Assembly: GCA_038212305.1 (NCBI GenBank)
Contig: JBBQUP010000121.1
Location: 1-8,247 of the forward strand
Reading direction: 5' to 3'
Length of the DNA: 8,247 nucleotides
Source: JBBQUP01 sp038212305
GTDB lineage: Bacteria > Bacteroidota > Bacteroidia > Bacteroidales > Marinilabiliaceae
The notes under the pieces are model-generated. The model worked only from the letters and a program-made list of their open reading frames with translations, did not search any database and had not been told where the DNA came from. Of this stretch, positions 1 to 6,032 are shown piece after piece (positions within the stretch are counted from its first letter, which is position 1; every line of letters starts with the position of its first letter). Made by a program: the position numbers and the translations under genes.

Positions 1-90
1 ATTTAATAGTATGTAATCTGGAACCAATATCCGAGATACGGTTTCTAATAATGTGTCCGAGGACGGACGTGTTTTTCGCTTTTGTCCCAT
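1..90 (-). CDS. Partial ORF at left edge, possible insertion-sequence accessory protein
   Basis: An open frame runs off the left edge on the minus strand. It could start at the ATG at 90 (MGQKRKTRPSSDTLLETV...) or in frame at the ATG at 117 (MKFFISLRS...). The basic start followed by a segment ending ILVPDYILLN loosely resembles the N-terminus of the small first ORF of ISAon1-type insertion sequences in Bacteroidota, but only 30-39 codons are visible, so this is a guess. It sits just downstream of the end of the broken gene at 124-1219, which would fit an insertion sequence that cut that gene short. A third reading is that a one-base slip in the T7 run near 125-131 (minus strand) carries the 124-1219 gene into another frame, which is also open to the edge. 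Confidence 0.3.
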   Translation of the reverse strand, partial: MGQKRKTRPSSDTLLETVSRILVPDYILLN

Positions 91-123
91 AGACCTCAAA
101 GATATAAAAAATTTCATAGCACC

Positions 124-1219
124 TCAAAAAAAGAAATAACCCATTAAATTAAAAAGATGATTATCTGGAAATTTACGTGCATATTCTTGAAGTCGTTTAG
201 GGAATTTTCGTGATTCTTCAGACTGAAGGATCATTAATTCAAGAAAATAAACCCCTGGGAGTTTGCCATTTTCCTTTGCGAATTTCTTCAACATCTTGGA
301 TGCAAGATCCGAATCTGGATTGATTTGATCATAGATCTCAACAAATTGATCCCTTACTTCGATAGTGATCGATTGATCGGGATTACCAATCATTTCATCG
401 GGAATTAAAAAATTTATTGGATGATTAAATAATTCGCTATAATAGTCAAGCGTCTGCTCCAACAAATCATCATCAATTAAATCATCAATCAATGAGTTTA
501 TTAAACCAGCAATAAATTTCGAATCTTCAACGGTTAAGTTGCTTATATCATCACCATCTCGAGAAATAGATTTTTTTTGGTTTCGAAGTCCATGTTGGCT
601 ATCCCGAACATTTTATTCTCAAACGCTTCATCAAACTCTTCATCTAATTCATCTTCATCAAACTCTTCATCAATTTCGTTTGCATAAAAAAATGAATAAT
701 TACCTTTACCTGCTGTTTTTTCGAGTTGGGCCAAAATACTATTCACCTTTACTTTGTCGTCGAAAGGTCCTGAAATAAACTCGGGTTTCCCATTTGAACC
801 ACATTCAACATCAATAAGTGGTATATCATCCGTATCCTCTTCTAAGAAAAACTGAGTAGTTGCGTTAAATTCTTTATAGGGTTTAAACCCATATTTGTGG
901 CAAAGTCAACACCCGCAAACACAATGTTATGCGCTAAATCGTAATCGATTTTGGAAATATCCAATTTTGTGCCCACGTTTTCAATATGTTCACGATACGC
1001 ATGCATGGGAGCATTAAACATGAAATCGCTGTCCTTAACTCTAAGGCAAAGTAGGTCGACCAGATAAAAACAGGCTGTTACATTGCCGGTGGTATGCTGG
1101 CTAGCTATTGAAATTTGAGCTATTAGAGATTCTTCCCAATCGGAGTTTATGGTGCATTCGTATATCGGCAACGTACGAGATTTTTTCCGAATGTAGTTTT
1201 CGGGGCTTAACATTTGCAC
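124..1219 (-). pseudogene. Hypothetical protein gene with two frameshifts, probably 3'-truncated
   Basis: Three consecutive open frames read as one protein when two single-base losses are restored. The first segment has SPENYI...LPIYEC...YLVDLLCLRVKD...DLAHNIVFAGVDFATNMG. At the GGGTTTAAACCC site (879-890) adding one base continues it as GFKPYKEF...FFLEEDTDDIPLIDVECG...ISGPFDD. The second segment ends in an acidic stretch (EEFDEDELDEEFDEAFE). At the run of eight T (571-578, plus strand) one more base continues into SISRDGDDISNL and then a helical C-terminal part. This order resembles a conserved hypothetical Bacteroidota/Firmicutes protein I recognise but cannot name; no function is known to me. 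The start is unclear. GTG at 1219 or ATG at 1213 are the first start codons, yet the frame upstream still reads like protein (SKLKKIAQKIKGKA) without a start codon. The last residues, GYFFF before TGA at 124-126, look like foreign sequence. Sequencing error in homopolymers is an alternative to true decay. Confidence 0.75.
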
Positions 1220-1391
1220 TGCTTTACCTTTAATTTTTTGTGCTATTTTTTTGAGTTTCGAATTTTCGAGGATAAAGATAACGGGATTTTTTTTTGACGG
1301 ATAGGTGTTATAAATAAAATGAATGTGCGAGGTAATTTATTCGGAAACGAATAAAATAATAATTACCACAACAGGCATCAAAATAGCCACA

Positions 1392-3635
1392 TTATATTCC
1401 TTTACGGTATTGACTATTTGTAGTGGGTGCAATACTTTGGTTTAATTGGCTATCTGCCTCAATTGATCCGGATAAGAGTTGATCGAACAGCTTAATTGTT
1501 GTTAGCTTATTAAATTTGCACTGAGTTTGAGATGGAACATCTGTTAGATCGATCATGAAATGGGTGAACTTATCTGGTATCTCCGAAACGATGCTGGTAT
1601 TTAAATAATTATGCTGGTGGTAAACAGTGTGGTAATTGCCTTTGGTTTTGTGAATAATCAATTCCTCACTTTTTAAATTGGTTATGGTGGTTGATTTTTC
1701 GCATTGGGGAATGCAATCCTCATCAATGGCATTTTTATGGCAGCCCATTACTGTTTGAAACAGGCATTGTCGGCTAGTCATTAGTACAATAGGGTGATAA
1801 ATACTGTAGAACAAATCGAAATCCATTGGTTTTTTAATGCTTTTAATCTGCATGCGACTTAATTCGTTGGAGATAAATGCTCCTGAGCAGTTGAACGTTT
1901 CTTTTAGGCAAGCCAAACTGTATGAATTGGCTATATTTAAATAGGGGCCTGCTATCCATGAGATGCCAGCTTGATAAGCTTCGTAGGCAATGCCACTGTT
2001 GTTAGTTACTAATTGTTTGGGTTTTATTTTACTAATCAATTCAATGGCAGCTGAAAAATCATCACCAATTAAAATCGAAGGAAACCATGGGACTAACATT
2101 TTGTTTTGCTCAAAAATTTCTATTAGCTCAGTCAATTGATCATGAATGGCATTGGGTAATTGGAAATAGATGGTTGCATCGGTTTGGCCGCACAAAAACG
2201 CCTCATTAGGTGAAGAAATTAGTGCCGATAATTTGGGTTTGATGAGCTCTCTTTTTTGAGTTTTTAATGGAGGCACGTCAATGGGGGAGATGGGATTTTT
2301 GTTGCCATTTAAAATAAATAGTATTTGCTTTTTTATGTCGGTGAGCTCCCTAAATGGAATATATAAATTAGGTTTTAGATTGTTTATATCGAGTTGCTCG
2401 ATGTGACATTCGGTTTCGTTAATTGATTTTAGTCTTTTTAATAGGCTCGCGCGATCAACTGCTTCGGTGCCTTTGTGGGTTAGGCATATGCTCGACTGCA
2501 CTGTGAATTTTAAATCGGGAGCAGATACCGATATTTTCAACGGAGAGCCTGATTCCCCAGATATTTGGAGTGTTAGTGGAACTTTGTTGATGTTTAATGG
2601 CTCAATTTTTTCTCGAACCGCTTGGATAATATCTGTTTTCTCGTTGTATAAATCGGTTTTGGCTTTTTCAATGGCTTCATCGGTGGTACAACCCAACGAA
2701 TCAGCTCGGTGTTGTGCCGAATGATCCCGTGGATTATCGATGAACATGTTTTTATGGATCTCGCCCTTTAAATAGCCATTGGTAAAATCGCGATTGAACA
2801 CTTTGTAGAGATCGCCATTGTTGTTGATTAACTGGTTCGTCTGTTGCAGGCTTTGCAATTGTTTTTTCAATGCAGCAACAACAATATAAACGTAGTGAAA
2901 CTTCTTAATTCGTCCTTCAATTTTCAGTGAATCAACGCCTGCTTCAGCCAGCTCTCTTAAGTCGGAAAAGGTCGAATTGTCCTTCAAGTTCAGCGGGTAG
3001 TCCAGACCTGCTGGAGTGGTTAGGTATTGGTCGCGGCAGGGTTGACTACATCGACCACGGTTTCCCGAGTTGCCGCTTTGAACCGAGCTAATGTAGCACA
3101 AACCCGAAAAGGAGAGGCAGTTCGATCCATGAACAAACACTTCGGTTAGCATTTGGTACTCTTGAGCCACTGTGGTTAACGATGTAATCTCGTTTAAATT
3201 CAACTCGCGCGATAAATTGACTCTTGTGGCATTTAAACGACTCAAAAACTTAATTTGCCCCGCATTGTGCGTGGTTGCTTGAGTTGAAGCATGAACTTTT
3301 AAGCTTTTAAAATGATGGGATAACAAATAAAACAACCCCAAATCCTGCACAATAACGCCATCGATGTGGGTATTAACTAATTTGTTGAGCAATGCCAAAA
3401 GGGCAGGAATTTCATTTTCGACAATTAATATGTTGAGCGTTAGAAAAACCTCGCATTGGTATTTGTGAGCCAAGCTAATAATTCCTTGTAAATCATCGAA
3501 CGTGATGTTTTCGGCACGATTTCGGGCATTAAACTTATCTAATCCACAGTAAACAGCATCGGCACCCGCTAAAATCGCCGCTTTAATCGAATCTTTATCG
3601 CCTCCGGGTGCCAACAACTCAATGTTCCTATTCAT
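1392..3635 (-). CDS. rlhA: U32 family protein, RlhA-like (23S rRNA 5-hydroxycytidine synthase type)
   Basis: This 747-residue protein follows E. coli RlhA along its first 300 residues: ELLAPGGDKDSI, GADAVYCG, VFLTLN, GVIVQDLG, KVHASTQ, SRELNLNEI, then the U32 signature EVFVHGSNCLSFSGLC, RGRCSQPCR and AGVDSLKIEGRIKK. Cys173, Cys180, Cys196 and Cys200 match the four conserved U32 cysteines that hold an iron-sulfur cluster. The middle (about 330-450) corresponds to the DUF3656 region. Near 640-670 a second Cys cluster (RQCLFQTVMGCHKN...DCIPQC) corresponds to the C-terminal Cys region of RlhA. RlhA hydroxylates a cytidine of 23S rRNA using prephenate-derived chemistry. That activity here is inferred from similarity, and the family was long labelled collagenase-like peptidase. 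The protein is about 90 residues longer than E. coli RlhA, and the last 50 residues look unconserved. No Shine-Dalgarno is seen. The promoter -7 box lies 5 bp before the ATG, so the leader is very short or absent. The symbol is tentative at subfamily level. Confidence 0.88.
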   Translation of the reverse strand: MNRNIELLAPGGDKDSIKAAILAGADAVYCGLDKFNARNRAENITFDDLQGIISLAHKYQCEVFLTLNILIVENEIPALLALLNKLVNTHIDGVIVQDLGLFYLLSHHFKSLKVHASTQATTHNAGQIKFLSRLNATRVNLSRELNLNEITSLTTVAQEYQMLTEVFVHGSNCLSFSGLCYISSVQSGNSGNRGRCSQPCRDQYLTTPAGLDYPLNLKDNSTFSDLRELAEAGVDSLKIEGRIKKFHYVYIVVAALKKQLQSLQQTNQLINNNGDLYKVFNRDFTNGYLKGEIHKNMFIDNPRDHSAQHRADSLGCTTDEAIEKAKTDLYNEKTDIIQAVREKIEPLNINKVPLTLQISGESGSPLKISVSAPDLKFTVQSSICLTHKGTEAVDRASLLKRLKSINETECHIEQLDINNLKPNLYIPFRELTDIKKQILFILNGNKNPISPIDVPPLKTQKRELIKPKLSALISSPNEAFLCGQTDATIYFQLPNAIHDQLTELIEIFEQNKMLVPWFPSILIGDDFSAAIELISKIKPKQLVTNNSGIAYEAYQAGISWIAGPYLNIANSYSLACLKETFNCSGAFISNELSRMQIKSIKKPMDFDLFYSIYHPIVLMTSRQCLFQTVMGCHKNAIDEDCIPQCEKSTTITNLKSEELIIHKTKGNYHTVYHQHNYLNTSIVSEIPDKFTHFMIDLTDVPSQTQCKFNKLTTIKLFDQLLSGSIEADSQLNQSIAPTTNSQYRKGI

Positions 3636-3674
3636 GCATCAAAAATAGTGGATAGAAATGTAACTAGCAGATTG
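3598..3674 (-). repeat. Copy 1 of a duplicated U32 gene start plus promoter (empty MITE site)
   Basis: This segment holds the first codons and upstream region of the U32 gene. It is repeated at 4393-4456 and 4615-4621, with a 6-bp gap, mostly synonymous changes in the codons for ELLAPGG, and near identity upstream (TCAAAAATAGTGGAT, then GAAATGTAACTAGCAGATTG). Here TAACTAGCAGATTG (3661-3674) is uninterrupted; in the other copy it is split by a MITE. Confidence 0.85.
3640..3671 (-). promoter_or_regulatory. Bacteroidota-type promoter of the U32 gene
   Basis: On the minus strand a perfect TAnnTTTG box (TATTTTTG, 3640-3647) lies 20 bp downstream of TCTG (3668-3671), a 3-of-4 match to the -33 TTTG element. 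The -7 box ends 5 bp before the ATG, so transcription should start at or next to the start codon. Both boxes and their spacing are preserved in the duplicated copy, apart from the MITE there, which supports function. Confidence 0.65.
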
Positions 3675-3736
3675 ATGATTAGGATTATTGGTGAAGATAT
3701 CTGCAATACACAACCAATTTATTCTATGAGAAAACT

Positions 3737-4084
3737 TTAAGCCGTTTGACGTGGCACTTGCAAATGTTCTAGCATTTCATTTATTGCAGTAGTTTTTATT
3801 AATCCTTTTATCGAAAAGTCCTCATCCAAGTCATCCCAACAAACACCAATACCTTTGCTAATTAATTGCCAGTTTTGAAGTTGAGTTTCTTCAGCTTTGC
3901 ATAATTTTGGATAATCAGATAATTTAGATTCGAGAATTTTGCCATTGTTTAAAATAACAGCCAATAAATCGAGCTCTTTATCGATAATTACACTTTTAAT
4001 GCGCAATCCTTTCTCAAAGATTAAAATATCTATGGGGTCTTTTGATCTAATATTTTCAATTTTATTATTATCTAAAGTATTCAT
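3737..4084 (-). CDS. DUF2442 family protein
   Basis: The C-terminal half carries the DUF2442 hallmark: a Trp followed by an Ile/Gly-rich stretch and an acidic motif (WQLISKGIGVCWDDLDEDFSIKGLI). The N-terminal half has alternating hydrophobic strands (RIKSVIIDKELDLLAVILNNGKI), as in the family. The ATG at 4084 (MNTLDNN, 115 residues) is preferred. The ATG at 4093 is also in frame. Either start overlaps the end of the DUF4160 reading frame, which ends at 4068, so the two are probably translationally coupled. Such DUF4160-DUF2442 pairs recur in bacteria and have been suspected to be toxin-antitoxin-like modules; I know of no settled function. Since the partner gene is frameshifted here, this member may be an orphan. 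It reads toward the U32 gene, which has its own promoter. Confidence 0.85.
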   Translation of the reverse strand: MNTLDNNKIENIRSKDPIDILIFEKGLRIKSVIIDKELDLLAVILNNGKILESKLSDYPKLCKAEETQLQNWQLISKGIGVCWDDLDEDFSIKGLIKTTAINEMLEHLQVPRQTA

Positions 4085-4303
4085 GCCATGCATTTTTTAA
4101 TTGGTCAATATGCTCATTTATAATTTCTCTTATTTCTTTTATTTCTTTTGCATTAAAGTATAAAAGTATTCGTCTTCGATGTCTGGATAAAGCCACATTT
4201 TACCATTTTCATCTCCCTTTTCTACATGGATATGCATTGGCTCTTCTTCTTCATTACTAAAAAAGAAAAATTTACAACCATTCATTCTTAGTACGACTGG
4301 CAT
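4068..4303 (-). pseudogene. DUF4160 family protein with one frameshift
   Basis: The frame opens MPVVLRMNGCKFFFFSNEEE and continues EPMHIHVEKGDENGKMWLYPDIE, the classic DUF4160 start with its HIHV motif. It then hits a stop soon after EYFYTL. Adding one T in the short run at 4155-4157 (plus strand) continues it as FNAKEIKEIREIINEHID, then QLKNAWHEYFR and TAA at 4068. That ending is the usual DUF4160 C-terminus (about 78 residues in all). The gene overlaps the start of the DUF2442 gene, as such pairs do. DUF4160 is sometimes proposed as the toxin partner, but that is unproven. The lost base is either a real inactivating mutation or a sequencing slip. No clear promoter or ribosome-binding site is visible upstream. 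Confidence 0.8.
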
Positions 4304-4361
4304 ATGTAATAAAATTAACGCTTTAAAATTACATATACTTAAGTTTAATTAAAAATAATTG

Positions 4362-4424
4362 TCACGCATGACTCTTTTGAGAACCATTAATTTCGCCTCC
4401 AGGTGCTAATAATTCCATATTCAT
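4362..4424 (-). pseudogene. Remnant of a second U32 gene start
   Basis: The ATG at 4424 begins MNMELLAPGG, matching MNRNIELLAPGG of the intact U32 gene with two residues missing. Similarity stops abruptly after about ten codons, and the frame ends at TGA 4362-4364 with unrelated residues. The codon differences are mostly synonymous (CCT for CCC, GCA kept, TTA for TTG), which suggests the copy was once a functional paralogue. The DUF4160-DUF2442 pair lies where the rest of the gene should be, so that pair, or a deletion linked to it, probably replaced it. Confidence 0.7.
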
Positions 4425-4428
4425 GCCT

Positions 4429-4618
4429 CAAAAATAGTGGATCGAAATGTAACTAGTGTCTGCACGAAAACTGCATTTTTCACAGTCTTTGATATGAAAG
4501 CTTCAAAGACAAGGCTTTCGAAATTTTGAAAATCAAGGAGTTCACTTTTGTGAATAACTGTTTTTAAAATGAGAATAACGCAGTATATGGAGTTTTCTTG
4601 CAAAGACTAACTAGCAGA
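4429..4618 (-). promoter_or_regulatory. Promoter of the U32 remnant, split by a MITE
   Basis: TATTTTTG (minus strand, 4429-4436) is the same -7 box as in front of the intact U32 gene. Its -33 partner TCTG now lies at 4615-4618, separated from it by the 154-bp element. Without the insertion the spacing would be 20 bp, as in copy 1. The promoter is therefore probably inactive. Confidence 0.55.
4455..4608. mobile_element. MITE, 154 bp, with terminal inverted repeats and target duplication
   Basis: The left end AGTGTCTGCACGAAAACT and the right end read inward on the other strand, AGTCTTTGCAAGAAAACT, match at 18 of 22 positions without gaps over the full repeat. AACT is duplicated at 4451-4454 and 4609-4612; the flanking identity extends to TAACTAG. 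The uninterrupted site at 3661-3674 gives direct proof of insertion (158 bp net). No transposase is encoded, and a 60-codon minus-strand ORF across the element is spurious. Inside are small hairpins such as TTCAC-TTTT-GTGAA (4541-4554). Its ends resemble those of the element at 6816-6972, so both were probably moved by the same absent transposase. Confidence 0.85.
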
Positions 4619-4648
4619 TTGCAACACAATTATTGACAACCTTTTTAA

Positions 4649-5179
4649 TTAAAACTGATATCCAATATTCGCATGCAGATCTAAAAAGCTTGCAGGGCCT
4701 ACAATATAAAAGATATTGTCTTGTGTTATGGTGCTTAAGGATGCTTTTAAACCTATGTTGAGATCGATAAAAAAGTGATTGAAACTTATTTTACGACCTA
4801 CACCTGCTCCTAATCCGCCATAATAGCTTTCGGGAACTTCGAAATGGTTGAAAAATCCATCGCCATATTGTGCTCTAAATTGTTGATGACCTGCAATAAG
4901 CTTGGCATATAAAAAGTTTTCGCCTCGTTTGGATTCACTTAATGCGTAGTGCCGCCATTCTATACCCAATTGTGTGCCAGGATAATCGGGTATAGTGCCA
5001 TAATATTGAGTGAGAGCAAGCAGCCATCCCGTTTGGGGTGTGCGGTACTCGAATTTAACTCCGGCTTTTTGAATAAAACCGATGGGGTTGGTTACATGTA
5101 GCGCATATTTCGATGCTTGACAATATACCACACCGACAAAAATTGTAAATAAAAATGCAACCAAAATTAGTTTTTTCAT
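4649..5179 (-). CDS. Small outer-membrane beta-barrel protein, unknown function
   Basis: The start is taken at the ATG at 5179 because it gives a clean signal peptide, MKKLILVAFLFTIFVGVVYC, followed by QASKYA. The Tyr before Cys argues against a lipoprotein signal. The mature part of about 155 residues is built of short alternating strands rich in Tyr, Gly and aromatic residues (YALHVTNPIGFIQ, AGVKFEYRT, GIEWRHYAL, FLYAKLIAGHQQF, YYGGLGAGVGRKI, FFIDLNIGLKASL). It ends LHANIGYQF, with the terminal Phe that outer-membrane barrels use for BAM recognition. This suggests an eight-stranded porin-like or adhesin-like barrel in the outer membrane. I do not recognise a named family. It stands alone in its transcription unit, with the TCTTGATACT repeat pair just upstream (5193-5216). 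Confidence 0.75.
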   Translation of the reverse strand: MKKLILVAFLFTIFVGVVYCQASKYALHVTNPIGFIQKAGVKFEYRTPQTGWLLALTQYYGTIPDYPGTQLGIEWRHYALSESKRGENFLYAKLIAGHQQFRAQYGDGFFNHFEVPESYYGGLGAGVGRKISFNHFFIDLNIGLKASLSTITQDNIFYIVGPASFLDLHANIGYQF

Positions 5180-5192
5180 TGTTTTTGAGATG

Positions 5193-5216
5193 AGTATCAA
5201 GATAATAGTATCAAGA
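5193..5216 (-). repeat. Direct repeat pair TCTTGATACT, 14-bp period
   Basis: On the minus strand two copies of TCTTGATACT start 14 bp apart, 14 bp before the ATG of the barrel gene. A second pair with the same period lies at 5729-5752 before another minus-strand gene. This could be an operator, a promoter part or a dispersed repeat. Confidence 0.6.
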
Positions 5217-5222
5217 ATTTGA

Positions 5223-5287
5223 GTTTATTGGTTGAGGGTTTATTGGTTTATAATTATCCCATTGACAAATTAACCCATTAACCCATC
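5223..5287. repeat. Short doublet repeats in intergenic DNA
   Basis: GTTTATTGG occurs at 5223-5231 and 5238-5246 (period 15), and TAACCCAT occurs twice in tandem at 5271-5286 with TTAACCCATTAACCCAT. No gene is seen between 5180 and 5390. With the neighbouring TCTTGATACT pair this gives three different doublets within about 100 bp. Confidence 0.55.
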
Positions 5288-5302
5288 TTGTGTCTCACAG
5301 CC

Positions 5303-5330
5303 TTGTGTTATTCGATACGTACTATCTTTG
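5303..5330 (+). promoter_or_regulatory. Orphan plus-strand promoter-like site
   Basis: TATCTTTG (5323-5330) is a perfect TAnnTTTG box, with TTG 17 bp upstream (5303-5305), slightly short spacing. It points at a six-codon frame (MKNRLC, from 5343) and then runs antisense into the gene at 5391-5708. It may be the leftover promoter of a lost gene, or chance. Confidence 0.3.
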
Positions 5331-5390
5331 CTTCATAAAACAATGAAAAATCGTTTATGTTAAACTCAATTGTTAAAAATCGTTGGCCAC

Positions 5391-5708
5391 TTAAACCGAT
5401 GCTTGAGTTCGAATAAATTTAATCTCAACCTCTTCACCTTTTTGTTCTAAATTAAAGGCTCCTTTGGGAATTAAGGTGCATTTTTCTTGCTGACAGACTT
5501 GTGTTAGATTCTCTAAAATCGACAATTGATCTTCGGGATTGCAATCCTCATGAAAATAGGTGAATAAATTTGAGGTGTTCTGGTCATCAAACTGAATGAG
5601 AAAAGCCGAATGGTCGGGGAATACCAAATCGTCAAAGGCATAAACCACGTCTAAATCAGTGGCACTTTTAATGATTTGACAAACTTTTTCTAAGTCTCTG
5701 TGTTTCAT
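5391..5708 (-). CDS. Hypothetical protein, 105 residues
   Basis: I do not recognise this family. The protein starts MKHRDLEKVCQIIKSATDLD and is acidic in the middle. Alternating strands (VVYAFDDLVFPDHSAFLIQF, NLFTYFHEDC) are followed by a helix (QLSILENLTQVCQQEKC) and a final strand (GEEVEIKFIRTQ), which suggests a small alpha/beta cytoplasmic domain. There is no signal peptide. Four cysteines are present (about 10, 56, 72 and 77) but no clear metal motif. It is the last gene of a same-strand run after the Nif11 gene, 88 bp downstream, with the TCTTGATACT repeat pair in the gap. It may therefore have its own promoter or control site. A link to the NifX-like and Nif11 proteins is only inferred from position. 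Confidence 0.7.
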   Translation of the reverse strand: MKHRDLEKVCQIIKSATDLDVVYAFDDLVFPDHSAFLIQFDDQNTSNLFTYFHEDCNPEDQLSILENLTQVCQQEKCTLIPKGAFNLEQKGEEVEIKFIRTQASV

Positions 5709-5728
5709 GTTTTTTAGTTTTAGTAATT

Positions 5729-5752
5729 AGTGTCAAGATTTGAGTATCAAGA
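5729..5752 (-). repeat. Second TCTTGATACT repeat pair, 14-bp period
   Basis: On the minus strand TCTTGATACT and TCTTGACACT start 14 bp apart, 21 bp before the ATG at 5708. This is the same arrangement as at 5193-5216. The first unit with its flank reads as a small inverted repeat, TTGA-GTA-TCAA. Confidence 0.6.
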
Positions 5753-5796
5753 AAAATGTATTCGTAATAAGATTATTTATAGGGTGTTATTGCCAA

Positions 5797-6018
5797 TTAG
5801 AGCTGCAAAAACCAAAGTTTTAGCTGCTGGTAAATTTCGGCTTGCTCGTAGGTTTGGCATTTTACCAATCGCATGTTTATAGCATCGTCAAATTCAATCT
5901 CAGTAAAATCCATCGATTTCATCAACTCTGCTTTCGATTCACTTTTGTTGCACTTCGATCGGAGTTCTTTGTCAATACTGGCTTGTTTAACAAACTCCAT
6001 TGCTTTTCCTATGGCCAT
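5797..6018 (-). CDS. Nif11 domain protein
   Basis: The 73-residue protein matches the Nif11 pattern: a first helix with an early Phe (AIGKAMEFVKQASIDKELRSKC), a connecting segment with a conserved-type Met/Phe turn (KSMDFTEIEFDDAI), and then a third helix. Nif11 domains occur next to nitrogen-fixation genes and, more often, as leader regions of ribosomally made, modified peptides. The usual core part after a Gly-Gly site is missing here; the tail after the domain is helical (YEQAEIYQQLKLWFLQL). It therefore looks like a free-standing Nif11 protein rather than a peptide precursor. The gene begins 14 bp after the stop of the NifX-like gene, with no Shine-Dalgarno, so it is almost certainly in the same transcript. 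Confidence 0.7.
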   Translation of the reverse strand: MAIGKAMEFVKQASIDKELRSKCNKSESKAELMKSMDFTEIEFDDAINMRLVKCQTYEQAEIYQQLKLWFLQL

Positions 6019-6032
6019 GGTTTTAATTTTAA

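Noticed and set aside
615..680. Tandem repeat or CRISPR-like array
   Set aside because: The repeated TCTTCATC-type units are in-frame codons for an acidic Glu/Asp/Phe stretch, not spaced repeats with unique spacers.
539..778. Plus-strand ORF rich in His, Leu and Gln
   Set aside because: It is the antisense of the acidic repeat part of the broken gene at 124-1219; its composition is a by-product.
2467..2724. Plus-strand 85-residue ORF
   Set aside because: It is antisense to the middle of the U32 gene, which has strong family evidence.
4361..4372. Operator GTCA-CGCA-TGAC before the DUF4160 gene
   Set aside because: Arms of only 4 bp are expected by chance at this length.
4421..4603. 60-codon minus-strand ORF
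   Set aside because: It lies almost wholly within the MITE and crosses its boundary into the promoter copy; no coding features are seen.
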